Position numbers and translations under genes: made by a program | From: G965207045 sp965207045 | Lineage (GTDB): Bacteria; Pseudomonadota; Alphaproteobacteria; Rickettsiales; Anaplasmataceae | DNA length: 64,000 nt | Direction of reading: 5' to 3' | NCBI GenBank assembly: GCA_965207045.1 | Contig: OZ242261.1 | Span: 372,001 to 436,000 of the forward strand | Part shown: positions 28,795-38,322 of the stretch, piece after piece | Layout of the letters: the number at the start of each line of letters is the position of its first letter | How positions within the stretch are numbered: the first letter of the stretch is position 1 | Notes under the pieces: generated by a model | Told to the model about the DNA's origin: nothing | The model's database searches: none | Seen by the model: only the letters and a program-made list of their open reading frames with translations

Positions 28795-29098
28795 AATGAG
28801 GTATTGATATCAATTATCAGCGTGTATGTAAAATAAAAACAACTAGGAGATCAAAAATCAAAATCGTGTACACAAATACCTACATGATATGCTTAAGTTT
28901 TAGCAATAAGAAGATATAGAGAGTCTCCTATATAACCTTAAGTAGCTTTTAAATTTTTCATTATGAATACTCTTTATTTCTTCTTACATATAACACGTTA
29001 TTTTCTGGATGATGATGTTTGTTGGTTCTTTATCTTGCTTGCTGCAAATCGGTTATGCATTGACAGTGGTTACCGTAGCAGAATTTTGAACTCTGTTA
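28795..29098. other. Intergenic gap
   Basis: About 300 AT-rich bases between metG and a membrane-protein gene. I see no gene, tRNA or strong hairpin. Both flanking genes run leftwards, so it includes the metG leader. Confidence 0.5.
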
Positions 29099-29779
29099 TT
29101 AATTATGTAAAAATTCGTTATTATACTGAATGAAAGAAGGTTCGTTTAGTAAAGGATCACATAATTTTGGATTATCATCTATCTGTTTTGGTTGACTATT
29201 TTCTGCTTCTTGCTGATACTGGTCATTATGATTTGAAGGCTTTTCTTCTTCTCTTTTATCTGATCTCGAACTATTGCGTTCTGACGAATTAGCTGAAATA
29301 TTTATGATAGTGAGATGAGCTACTAACATAGTCCAAAAACAAAGTACAAAAGAACATACTAGAGCAATACCAAGATAATTTTCTAATTTTCCGATACTTA
29401 TGCCTGCAAATTTTTCGACTTTATTAGCCAAATTAATCTTGGCAATATATATTAAAAAAACAAGAAGTGACAAAAATGCAACAGCTGAGGCTACTGATAT
29501 AATATAATTAATTGTTGCTTTCATTAATTTATTGTTAATCCGCATTTCTTCTTTCAATGTTACACATCGACTTCGATTATCTTTCGCATCTTTTATATTT
29601 TTAGCTACAAAAATTGCCCAAGCAACATACACCGGAATTGGAAGTATAACAATTATAACTAATGTTATAACTAATGCTGCTGCTGTCATTATTAAACAAC
29701 ATCGAATATTACAAAATAATTGTTCGAATATTGAAGGAGAACTTTCCCTTTTCTTCGTTGCTTGTCTGTCCATTTTCAA
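29099..29779 (-). CDS. Uncharacterised membrane protein with polar tail
   Basis: 226 residues that I do not recognise. Three strong hydrophobic segments lie near residues 29-58, 91-113 and 136-163. They are followed by a 60-residue Ser/Glu/Asn-rich tail (SSERNSSRSDKREEEKPS and on) ending PLLNEPSFIQYNNEFLHN. The long polar tail could face the cytoplasm or the host. It lies upstream of and divergent from the aldolase gene. Confidence 0.6.
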   Translation of the reverse strand: MKMDRQATKKRESSPSIFEQLFCNIRCCLIMTAAALVITLVIIVILPIPVYVAWAIFVAKNIKDAKDNRSRCVTLKEEMRINNKLMKATINYIISVASAVAFLSLLVFLIYIAKINLANKVEKFAGISIGKLENYLGIALVCSFVLCFWTMLVAHLTIINISANSSERNSSRSDKREEEKPSNHNDQYQQEAENSQPKQIDDNPKLCDPLLNEPSFIQYNNEFLHN

Positions 29780-29987
29780 TTACCATGACTAAACTTACTT
29801 GAATAATTAAGTATACCATATAAATAGTATATATTGTAAAATGCTAATATATTGCAATTTTTATAACTCATAACATATATATGAATGGTTAATTTTGCTT
29901 AGTAACAAATATAATGGCACATTAAACGGCTTTACATTGTTTTTCTTATTGTAATAATATGTGAAATGTTTTTTGCAACTAAATGTC

Positions 29988-30878
29988 GTGTCTGAAATAA
30001 TAAGAAATATACTAGATAATTATGGCTCCAATAACATAGGAACCAAAAGTAACCTAGCACGTATACTAATGCATGGAAAACTTGGTGGTACAGGTAAGTT
30101 ATTAATACTACCTGTTGATCAGGGTTTTGAACATGGTCCTGGAAAAAGCTTTTCAGTTAATCCTGAGTCTTATGATCCTAAATACCATTTTCAACTAGCA
30201 GTAAATGCTGGTTTAAGCGCTTATGCAGCTCCACTTGGTATGTTAGAAAGTGGTGTTGATTGTTCGCAAATTATGCCTTTGATATTGAAAATGAATAGTT
30301 CAAATATTTTATCTTCAGGTGAAGCTGATCAAGCAATTACTGCAAGTGTGAGTGATGCTTTAAAGTTGGGTTGTGTTGCTGTTGGTTTGACTATATATCC
30401 TGGTTCAAATAACTATAATGGAATGATTGAAGAAGTTAAAGAGATTATTAAAGAAGCGAAATCTTGTGGTTTAGTTGTTATCTTATGGTCGTATCCACGC
30501 GGTGGAGATCTTTCAAAAGAAAACGAAACAGCATTAGACGTTATTGCTTACGGTGCACATATGGCCTGCTTGCTTGGTGCGCATATAATAAAAGTGAAAC
30601 CACCAACTAATAGAATTGCGTATGACAATTTATTTTATTCTGATAATCTCTCACTAGTTGAACGGGTAAAAATAATAAAGCAATCTTGTTTTAATGGTAA
30701 AAGACTAGTTGTTTTCTCAGGTGGAAATAGTAAAACGGATAATTTTATCTTAGAAGAGATTAAAGCAATATCTGATGGTGGAGGGGATGGTTCCATAATT
30801 GGTCGTAATAGTTTTCAACGTTACGAGCCAGAAGCTCTCTCTTTACTTCAAAGGATAGTTTCTATTTATAAAAAGTAA
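29988..30878 (+). CDS. Class I fructose-bisphosphate aldolase (DhnA type)
   Basis: An archaeal-type Schiff-base aldolase of glycolysis and gluconeogenesis, the form found in Wolbachia and relatives. LILPVDQGFEHGPGKSF is the N-terminal active-site segment, the Lys of HIIKVKPPTNR is the likely Schiff-base residue, and GGDGSIIGRNSFQR forms the phosphate site. GTG 29988 starts SEIIRNILDNYG. A GTG at 29961 is also possible and would add nine residues. The GlmU-like gene follows after 4 nt. Confidence 0.92.
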   Translation: MSEIIRNILDNYGSNNIGTKSNLARILMHGKLGGTGKLLILPVDQGFEHGPGKSFSVNPESYDPKYHFQLAVNAGLSAYAAPLGMLESGVDCSQIMPLILKMNSSNILSSGEADQAITASVSDALKLGCVAVGLTIYPGSNNYNGMIEEVKEIIKEAKSCGLVVILWSYPRGGDLSKENETALDVIAYGAHMACLLGAHIIKVKPPTNRIAYDNLFYSDNLSLVERVKIIKQSCFNGKRLVVFSGGNSKTDNFILEEIKAISDGGGDGSIIGRNSFQRYEPEALSLLQRIVSIYKK

Positions 30879-30882
30879 GAAT

Positions 30883-31980
30883 GTGTTTGGCAAAAATATT
30901 ATTGTTTTTATTAGTTTGGAAAGTGATTTTGTATTAAAAAAAGTTTGTTGTTCCTATGTGTATCAGCATTTACTTAGAAATTTAGAAAAGCTTGATTGCC
31001 AAAAGGTCTTAATTGGAGATTTTCCTGATTACAATTATAGCCATAAGATTTTTCGAAATTTGGATTTGTCTTGTTTTTTGAACGATATGTCTATTTTAAA
31101 TATCATATCTAATTCTGATGCAATATTGATACTTCCTGCAAATTATCTAGATTGTAATATTTCTGTAATAAAGAAATTATTGCTGTACTTGGAAGAATAT
31201 AACACAGTTATTGCCAGATATTCAGGTGATGATCAATATGACATAACTGCTATTAATTCTTCCACAATAGGTAAAAATTTTTCTATGAAAAATGCAAAGA
31301 AAAATTATGTAAAAGTAGAAATTACCTCTAAAGAAGTTACTTTAATTAATTCTATAAAAACATTAATTCAAGCTGAAAAAGATATGCAAATACAATTAAA
31401 GCAGGGCATGATAGATAATGGAATTATCATGCTCGATCCTGATACAACATATCTTGCTTTTGATAGTAAAATTGCTCCTGGGGTTACAATATATCCCCAA
31501 GTTTTTATTGGAAAAAACGTTTTCATTGAAAGAGATGTTGTTGTTTTTTCATTTTCTCATTTAGAAGATGTTTATATAGGAAATGATTGCATTATAGGTC
31601 CGTTTGCAAGGATTAGAGGAGAGCAAGCAAAAGTAGGTCAAGGAAGTGTTATAGGAAATTTTGCTGAAATCAAAAACAGTAAAATAGCCAATAATGTTAA
31701 GATAAAACATTTTTGCTATATTGGTGATGCAGAAATAAAAGGAAATGGTAATATAGGTGCTGGAGTTGTTTTTTGTAATTATGATGGAGAAAATAAGTAT
31801 AAAACTATAATAGATAAGAATTGTTTTATTGGTGCTAATTCTTCTCTAGTGGCGCCGTTATATGTTGCTGAAAACGTAAGAATTGGTGCTGGAAGTACAA
31901 TTACTTTGGATATAGAAGAGAAGGGTTCATTGGTGTTAGCACGTGCCAAGCAAGTAATAAAAAAAAATATAAATCAATAG
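30883..31980 (+). CDS. GlmU-like protein: acetyltransferase domain with a non-canonical N-terminus
   Basis: 365 residues starting at GTG. From about residue 185 a left-handed beta-helix matches the GlmU acetyltransferase half. It has GPFARIRGEQAKVGQGSVIGNF, the catalytic His in KHFCYIGDAEI, the GNIGAGVVFCNYDG acetyl-CoA segment and GAGSTIT. The first 180 residues lack the LAAGxGTRM uridyltransferase signature and are shorter than the usual 230. It can plausibly acetylate glucosamine-1-phosphate from GlmM; UDP-GlcNAc formation is doubtful. It is in an operon with the aldolase. Confidence 0.82.
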   Translation: MFGKNIIVFISLESDFVLKKVCCSYVYQHLLRNLEKLDCQKVLIGDFPDYNYSHKIFRNLDLSCFLNDMSILNIISNSDAILILPANYLDCNISVIKKLLLYLEEYNTVIARYSGDDQYDITAINSSTIGKNFSMKNAKKNYVKVEITSKEVTLINSIKTLIQAEKDMQIQLKQGMIDNGIIMLDPDTTYLAFDSKIAPGVTIYPQVFIGKNVFIERDVVVFSFSHLEDVYIGNDCIIGPFARIRGEQAKVGQGSVIGNFAEIKNSKIANNVKIKHFCYIGDAEIKGNGNIGAGVVFCNYDGENKYKTIIDKNCFIGANSSLVAPLYVAENVRIGAGSTITLDIEEKGSLVLARAKQVIKKNINQ

Positions 31981-32081
31981 ATAATAAATCTTAGTGTATC
32001 TATATCAATAATAAACGGATTTCTATTTTGTATATATTTTATAAGTGATATATACTTTATCGTATTGTTATAGAGGAAGCT

Positions 32082-33470
32082 TTGTACAAACGTTTATTTT
32101 CTAAAAATAGCAGTAGTGATTATATAGTTGATCTGGGTCGTGCAATTGAAAAAGAAGACGAAGCTAAAGTTGAAAGTTTACTAAAAAAAATCTTAGTTCT
32201 AAGAAAATTAATGCCGAGTATGATCAGTTTTGTAGGGATAAATATTTAACATGGAAACTCACCCCTTTAATACATGCAGTTGAGGTTGGTAATGAAAAAA
32301 TTGTTAAGCTACTTATAGAGCAAGGGAAAGCAGATTTGAACCTTCTTGTTGAGGCTAAGAGTAGAGCTCATAGCATGGAAAGTGCTCTGACGATTGCTAT
32401 TAGAAAGCGCTCTATAGCTATCATTCATTTATTACTTTCAAATGGTGCAGATATTTATCTTTGTGATAAATCTTACAAAGAAAAACATTCACTGAGTCAT
32501 ATTGTATCAGTGCTCTATTTTAACCCAATAATTCTCGTTATTAAAAGTCAGGATATTTCTATTGTTGAAGAGATAGTAAAATGTGAACAATTGAACATTA
32601 ATTGTTTAATACCTTGTAGTTTTTTCTGTAATGGAAGTATCCTTCATGTTGCTACTTTTCTAGATAACACAGAACAGAAAAGTATTTTCAATTTTTTATT
32701 GAAGCAGAAAGGTTTGGATTTGAATCTTTGTGATGGAACTGGATGTTCGGTATTAATGCATTTAGTTAGTTTTTTTGGTGAAGATAAAATTCCTCAGATG
32801 ATGGTGAGAAATTTATTAAAAGAAGGGGCACACGTTAATGAGATAAACAAACTCTCTGGTAATAAAACAGCATTGATTTATGCAGTTAAAAAATTCCACT
32901 CTGAGATGGTAAAAATACTAGTACAAGCTGGTGCAAACGTTAATGCAACAGAATATTGGCAAACTGCGCTTAATTTAGCTTTAGCATCTTTAGTAAGATT
33001 TGATACGATGAAAGATAACATTTATAAAAGAAACGACGTAATTAAAACCCTGTTACAAGCGGGAGCAGAACTTAATAAAGAAGAAATAAAATCGCGAAAA
33101 GTATTATTTAATGGTGAAGTATATAAAAATCTTGATAACGAAGTAACTGAAATCCTACTAGAGGTAGGAGGGGAAACTACGTGAAGAAGTATTATTACGA
33201 AAGATCGAAGAAAGTAATGGTAGTAGTTTTGTAGAAGATGGGTGGCGGCAACCACTTGGACTTAAGAGTAGTTGTCGTAATACTATAAAAAGATGCTTTC
33301 AGAATAATGCTATTGTTGACGTTCCTAAGCTACCTTTGCCAAATACACTTAAAGAATACTTAGTATATGGTTATTTGCTGACAAAAGAGGTATGTGATGA
33401 TTTGCCAACAGAAAATTTGTCTGAAGCTAGTACTGTACAATTAGCAAGTACTAATATCCTTTCCCCTTAG
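32082..33470 (+). pseudogene. Ankyrin-repeat gene D, interrupted by two frameshifts, with intact SOCS-box-like end
   Basis: A TTG start at 32082 with an AGAGG site opens a frame that stops at 32224. Changing frame at the A8 run (32183-32190) continues it into the main frame to 33184. A second shift near AGGAGGGGAA (about 33164-33173) continues it to the TAG at 33470. The restored product has about 460 residues, with divergent ankyrin units around residues 55-350. It ends in LKSSCRNTIKRCF and VPKLPLPNTLKEYLVYGY, the cleanest SOCS-box-like match in the window. It could be dead, slippage-expressed or a sequencing artefact; both breaks are at homopolymers. Confidence 0.75.
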
Positions 33471-33540
33471 AAGGTGGTGGGTGTACTTTTTTTATTTTGT
33501 CTGTTTATAATTATTGGTAACTCTGTTAAGAATACTTATT

Positions 33541-34056
33541 ATGGTTACTGAAAAATACAACATTACTCTTAGGATCCTTCACTGGCTAATGGCAGCAATG
33601 ATTTTTATGTTAATAGTTGTAGGTTTTAATATGGGAGGCGCACCTGATGATATGAAACCTTTCTTGTATAGAATACATAAGGCATTTGGAATAACTGTTT
33701 TATTGCTTGTATTTGTGCGCTTGCTTTTTCGTTTTTGTACTACTGTACCAAAAATGCCTGATAACTCGTTTTTAAATCGTATAGCTAAGGTTGTGCATTG
33801 GTTATTATATCTTACTATGTTTTCTATTCCTATATCCGGATATGTTATTTCCAGCGCTTCAGGCAAACCAATAAGTTGGTTTTTTGGTATCGATATACCA
33901 CTATTTATTGATAAGAGTGTAGAGATAACAGGGTACGCGAGTACGATGCACTTGCTAGGAGTACGTATTTTTATAGTGATGATACTTTTACATTTTTTAG
34001 GAACATTGAAGCACTTGGTCATAAATAAAGAGAACATCTTAAAAAGAATATGGTAA
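33541..34056 (+). CDS. Cytochrome b561-family protein
   Basis: 171 residues, four membrane helices. Haem-ligand histidines are visible in RILHWLMAAM (helix 1), YRIHKAFGI, VVHWLLYL and MILLHFLG. It probably transfers electrons between quinone and a periplasmic partner. ATG 33541 gives the normal MVTEKYNITLRILHW start; an upstream in-frame start adds nine unneeded residues. The 3' end overlaps the next gene by 7 nt. Confidence 0.88.
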   Translation: MVTEKYNITLRILHWLMAAMIFMLIVVGFNMGGAPDDMKPFLYRIHKAFGITVLLLVFVRLLFRFCTTVPKMPDNSFLNRIAKVVHWLLYLTMFSIPISGYVISSASGKPISWFFGIDIPLFIDKSVEITGYASTMHLLGVRIFIVMILLHFLGTLKHLVINKENILKRIW

Positions 34057-35063
34057 ATACTTTAGATAATTTATGGAAAGCAGGAAAAGACTTCTTAGGT
34101 TCTGATTATGCTATAATGGGTGGTGCTATGAGTTGGATATCGGAGCATCAATTAGTTTCAGCAATTTCTAATGCTGGTGCTTTTGGTGTGTTGGCATGTG
34201 GCTCTATGTCTCCTGAGTTACTAAAAAATGAGGTAATATTAACAAAAGAACTTGTTCAAGATAAACTATTTGGAGTAAATATAGTAACAATTCATCCTGA
34301 CTTACATAACTTAATTGATGTTTGCATAGAGAATAAAGTAAGCCATATTATTTTAGCAGGTGGCATACCGAAGCTAGACACAATAAATTATGTTAAAAAA
34401 GCAGGAATTAAAATAATGGCTTTTGCTCCTACAATATCAGTTGCAAGGCGTTTGATTAAAAATGGCATAGATGCAATTATTATAGAAGGTATGGAAGCTG
34501 GGGGTCATATTGGTCCGGTCAGTACCTCAGTTCTTGCACAGGAAATTTTACCTCGAATGAAAATGGAGGGGATACCTGTATTCATTGCTGGTGGTATAGG
34601 ACATGGCTCATTAGTTATTAATTATTTGAGAATGGGTGCCAGCGGCTGTCAGATGGGAACTATGTTTGCATGTGCAAAAGAATCAATTGCACATGATAAT
34701 TTTAAAAGAAAGTTTTTAAGTTCAACTTCTCGTGATACAACTGTATCCATTCAATTGGATGAAAATTTTCCAGTTATACCTGTTCGAGCTATACGTAATA
34801 AAGCTACTGAAGCATTTATGAAGTTTCAAAAGGAAGTTATCGGGGAATATAATAGTAGATCTCTTTCAAAAAAGGAGGGGCAATTAAAAATTGAACGTTA
34901 TTGGGCTGGTGCACTAAAAAAAGCTGTTATCGATGGAGATATTGAAAATGGTTCGTTAATGGCTGGGCAAAGTGTTGGTATGGTTGATTCTCAACTTTCT
35001 GTTTCTCAAATTGTTAATAAGCTTATTCGGCAAGCAAATGAAGAATTGGAATTGTTATCCTAA
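34050..35063 (+). CDS. Nitronate monooxygenase/FabK-like FMN enzyme
   Basis: A 337-residue TIM-barrel flavoprotein of the 2-nitropropane dioxygenase family. PIMGGAMS-like YAIMGGAMSWIS, SAISNAGAFGVLACGSM, the FMN/catalytic EGMEAGGHIGPVST and IAGGIGHG are present. The family includes both nitronate monooxygenases and enoyl-ACP reductase FabK, and sequence alone does not decide. It is coupled to the cytochrome b561 gene by overlap. Confidence 0.85.
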   Translation: MVNTLDNLWKAGKDFLGSDYAIMGGAMSWISEHQLVSAISNAGAFGVLACGSMSPELLKNEVILTKELVQDKLFGVNIVTIHPDLHNLIDVCIENKVSHIILAGGIPKLDTINYVKKAGIKIMAFAPTISVARRLIKNGIDAIIIEGMEAGGHIGPVSTSVLAQEILPRMKMEGIPVFIAGGIGHGSLVINYLRMGASGCQMGTMFACAKESIAHDNFKRKFLSSTSRDTTVSIQLDENFPVIPVRAIRNKATEAFMKFQKEVIGEYNSRSLSKKEGQLKIERYWAGALKKAVIDGDIENGSLMAGQSVGMVDSQLSVSQIVNKLIRQANEELELLS

Positions 35064-35078
35064 TATAATAAAAAAAGA

Positions 35079-36146
35079 GTGTTAGAAGTTCTATTATTCA
35101 CAATTAACGTTCTGTTGCTCATTATGTTTTGTGTGCAAAGACATAAGACTAAAGCGATTCAATATGGCAGTGATATCTATCGTGAGACGATCTCAGTTTT
35201 TGATATTGGTTTTTATTACTTCGATTTAACAAAAAGGTCAGAATTAATTTCTTTTAGAAACTATAGTTCTTTAAGTGAACTTGCTGACTCCATAGAAAAT
35301 GGTGATGAATTACGAGATAGTATTTCTAAGTGTTTGAAATCGCATGATTGTTTTTCTCTAATTCTTAAGATGAAAAACATTGATAATTATGTAAAGTGTA
35401 GAGGTAGTAGTTTTCTTAAGAATGGTGTGCTGACAGGAGTGATGATCGTTTTTGAAGATATTTCGTATGTTGTCAATTTAAACAATAGGACTGAAATTGA
35501 CACTAGAAACATCTTACAGAGCAAACAATACTATGCCGATATATTAAACTTTTCTCCTTATTTAATTTGGGAAATTAAAAACGATGTTGAAGTTGGATAT
35601 GCTAATCAATCATACTTAAAACATTTTGGGCTACGTAACATTGGCAACGATCATAAAAGCAATTCTTACAAGCATATTGGTTTAAATGGAGAAATAAGAG
35701 TTTTTTCAATTACTAGCAAAAAACATAATAAATCAATTTTCAATTTTGCACATGATATTACTGAATTACATAATACAAAAAATGATTTAAATAAGTCCTT
35801 ACAAATCCAAAAATGTATTGTAGAGAATTTAAATATTCCAATCGCATATTATAATAAAAACATGGAGATATCGTTTTATAACAATCCATTTACACATTTT
35901 TATAACCTTGAGAAATCATGGCTTAATAAACGACCAACATATGAAGAAGTATGTAAGAGATGTTCTGATAAAGTTGATTTGATGCAGAAGAGTAATTTAT
36001 CTAGCAATCGAATCTTTCAAGATATAATTGATGTCTCTGTTTTTTTTGTTCCTATAAAAAATAGTAAAAAGAGGTTACAGATAATAGCAATACCAGGGAT
36101 CACAGGCCTTTGGTTTATTTATGAAACAATACAATTGAACACATGA
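35079..36146 (+). CDS. Membrane-anchored PAS-domain protein without a kinase domain
   Basis: 355 residues from a GTG start 15 nt after the flavoenzyme. One N-terminal membrane helix (residues 3-19) is followed by at least two PAS-like units, one near YYADILNFSPYLIWEI and one near ENLNIPIAYYNKNMEISFYN. No H-box, HATPase, GGDEF or receiver domain follows. It resembles the sensory half of alphaproteobacterial PAS histidine kinases. It may signal through a partner, or it may be a reduced kinase. Confidence 0.7.
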   Translation: MLEVLLFTINVLLLIMFCVQRHKTKAIQYGSDIYRETISVFDIGFYYFDLTKRSELISFRNYSSLSELADSIENGDELRDSISKCLKSHDCFSLILKMKNIDNYVKCRGSSFLKNGVLTGVMIVFEDISYVVNLNNRTEIDTRNILQSKQYYADILNFSPYLIWEIKNDVEVGYANQSYLKHFGLRNIGNDHKSNSYKHIGLNGEIRVFSITSKKHNKSIFNFAHDITELHNTKNDLNKSLQIQKCIVENLNIPIAYYNKNMEISFYNNPFTHFYNLEKSWLNKRPTYEEVCKRCSDKVDLMQKSNLSSNRIFQDIIDVSVFFVPIKNSKKRLQIIAIPGITGLWFIYETIQLNT

Positions 36147-36150
36147 AATA

Positions 36151-37671
36151 TCATTGTATGGAACAAGTGCGATTTTTGCCTGTTGAATTTTTTTGCTCTT
36201 CTTGCGTTTGTTGTATGAGTTTAAGCTGTGTAAGCCGTGTTGACGGCATTATATTATTTTCAGAATCATTAAAAATTAGTGGAGAAGAGTAACATAAGTT
36301 ATCTTTTAAAAGCTCCGGTAATGGAAGATTACTAACCTTATCATTAAAGTCAAATAAAAGTTCATTCAAACGTTCTTGTAAAATCTTTGATAGAGGAATC
36401 TTAGCAACAATACTAAAAGGAATTGGTCTTAATTTTTTTCTTATAGTTTCACAACATAAATTCTGCAGAGTTGAAACATTGTTAAATTCTTTTTTTGTTA
36501 CCTCGTTCTGGGTTTTTGAATTTAGATCTTCTTCTATTATTGCTTCCTTGATTTTTGAGAGTAAATTGAGTTCTTGAATTTTTTTACGTGCTCTGCTGGT
36601 AATTTCTGCTCCTTCTACAATAAGAGTTTTGATTGTTTCTACTGAAGCGTAATTAGAAAGTATTAACATTAAAGGTGTCATACCCATATCATTTTTTGTA
36701 TTAATCATTTCTATTCCTTGACCTTTTAGTAACTCTATAATTACTGCTTCTTCATTGCTGTGACCAAAAATACATTTACATGCACTATGCAAAGGTGTAT
36801 TCCCTTTATTATCAACTATACAAACGTGTGCTCCTTGTTTTATTAATTCTCTCACTTCTTCTATATTGTTCTTCTTTGCTGCTTTGTGTAGAGGCATCTT
36901 ACCTTTAAGGTTTTTTACGTTAACGTTTGCTCCACTTTGGGTTAGCTTTCTCATTAACTCTATATTATTTATTATTGAGCCTGCCAAAATATGTAAAACT
37001 GTATTTCCTTTTTTGTTAGATGTATCAACGTTTGCTTTTTGTTTTAACAGTTCTTGTGCTAAATCCCAATTAAATGTACTGAGAGCAATATGTAAAGGTG
37101 TATTACCTTTTTTATCTGTTACATTAATTCTTGCTCCGGCCTTCATTAACTTGTTTGCAACCTTTATATTACTTGCTTCAATTAATGGAGTTCTACCATC
37201 ACAATCACGTATATTAACACTTGCTCCTGCTTTAAGTAAGGCACCTATAATTTTAATATTACCATTACAAAAGGATGATGATGCTAACCCTAAATATGTA
37301 TGTTTTGAGTATATATGATTACCACCAATTACTTTATCAACTTTTAAACCTTGTTTTATTAAAAATTTTACCTGTTGTGTATTATCATATATGATTGCCT
37401 TTGTCAGCTCATCATATGTGTTGCTACTGCTAGTACTACTAGGACGTACTGCTCTTTCTTGTGAGATAGTGCTTGCTTCAGTATCTTTCTGTCTTTTTTC
37501 ATTTAAAATTCTTTTACTCAATTTGTTAAGCGCAATTTCTAAGGCTGTAAAGTTATCCTTATTTTTTTCGTTAACATGTGCTCCTAAGACTACTAATCCT
37601 TCTATAATTCCTTCTATAAACTTATTAACAGACGGTCTGTAACTTAAATTCTTCTGTGCTTTTCCAGGCAT
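36151..37671 (-). CDS. Ankyrin-repeat protein E with SOCS-box-like module and CaaX-like end
   Basis: 506 residues. About nine ankyrin repeats lie in residues 25-350 (for example GNTPLHIALSTFNWDLAQEL). From residue 401, TLQNLCCETIRKKL matches the BC-box pattern (S/T-L-x-x-L-C-x-x-x-I). IVAKIPLSKILQERL follows, and a second Cul5-like NLPLPELLKDNL is at 450-460. The protein ends NRTCSIQ, and CSIQ fits a farnesylation CaaX box. There is no signal peptide. It is convergent with the PAS gene, with 4 nt between stops. A host-directed role is inferred. Confidence 0.9.
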   Translation of the reverse strand: MPGKAQKNLSYRPSVNKFIEGIIEGLVVLGAHVNEKNKDNFTALEIALNKLSKRILNEKRQKDTEASTISQERAVRPSSTSSSNTYDELTKAIIYDNTQQVKFLIKQGLKVDKVIGGNHIYSKHTYLGLASSSFCNGNIKIIGALLKAGASVNIRDCDGRTPLIEASNIKVANKLMKAGARINVTDKKGNTPLHIALSTFNWDLAQELLKQKANVDTSNKKGNTVLHILAGSIINNIELMRKLTQSGANVNVKNLKGKMPLHKAAKKNNIEEVRELIKQGAHVCIVDNKGNTPLHSACKCIFGHSNEEAVIIELLKGQGIEMINTKNDMGMTPLMLILSNYASVETIKTLIVEGAEITSRARKKIQELNLLSKIKEAIIEEDLNSKTQNEVTKKEFNNVSTLQNLCCETIRKKLRPIPFSIVAKIPLSKILQERLNELLFDFNDKVSNLPLPELLKDNLCYSSPLIFNDSENNIMPSTRLTQLKLIQQTQEEQKNSTGKNRTCSIQ

Positions 37672-37738
37672 TTCTACTTCATATTTAATTATATTACTGA
37701 TATCTTATATCAGAATCTATAGTGTAATACTATGATGA

Positions 37739-38322
37739 TCATGTTAAATCAGAACTAAAAATATCTATCAGTACTAGCTTTCTGAATAATTCAAGTTTTC
37801 CTATTCCAGTTTTGACTATAATGCACTTTTTTTTTTATATACTTTTTGCTTTGCCATTATCGCTATAACTAGGTCTTTTTTATAATTCACTCTTCTTCTG
37901 AGTCGTGCATTTTGTAATTTCTTTCCTGTGTGAGCATAAATTATTTTATGGCACAACTTATCAGTCTTTGTCTCAAAAAGTAGTGGCATATTTATAACCA
38001 TCTTTTCACTATGCAATCGTTTTTGTAAGCAAATAAATTTGTTTAATTCGTGCATCAAAAACGGGTGAACTATGCATTCCAGTTTGCTCCAATTACCCGA
38101 ATCTTGAATTAGGTATTGAGATAAAAATTTTCTGTCAATTTGTCTGTTTATATATGAATCTGGAAATAATTTACGTATTTTTGATATGATCTTTTTATGA
38201 GTTTTGTACATTTTATGCACAACTAGATCAGCATCAAAAATAGGATATCGCAATTGCTTAAAGTAGAATGATATAAGGCTTTTTCCACTAGCGATTTTTC
38301 CAGTTATGCCAATTATTTTCAT
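37739..38322 (-). CDS. coaE: Dephospho-CoA kinase, 3' end frameshifted at an A10 run
   Basis: Last step of CoA synthesis. P-loop GITGKIASGKS, FDADLVVHKMY, the VHPFLMHEL segment and NMPLLFETK are present. The open frame stops after 168 residues at 37816, just after a run of ten A on the coding strand (37827-37836). With one more A the frame continues CIIVKTGIGKLELFRKL to a TGA at 37739, giving 194 residues, the family's normal length. The 5' end overlaps mscS by 4 nt. Either a recent frameshift, transcript slippage or a base-calling error. Confidence 0.85.
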
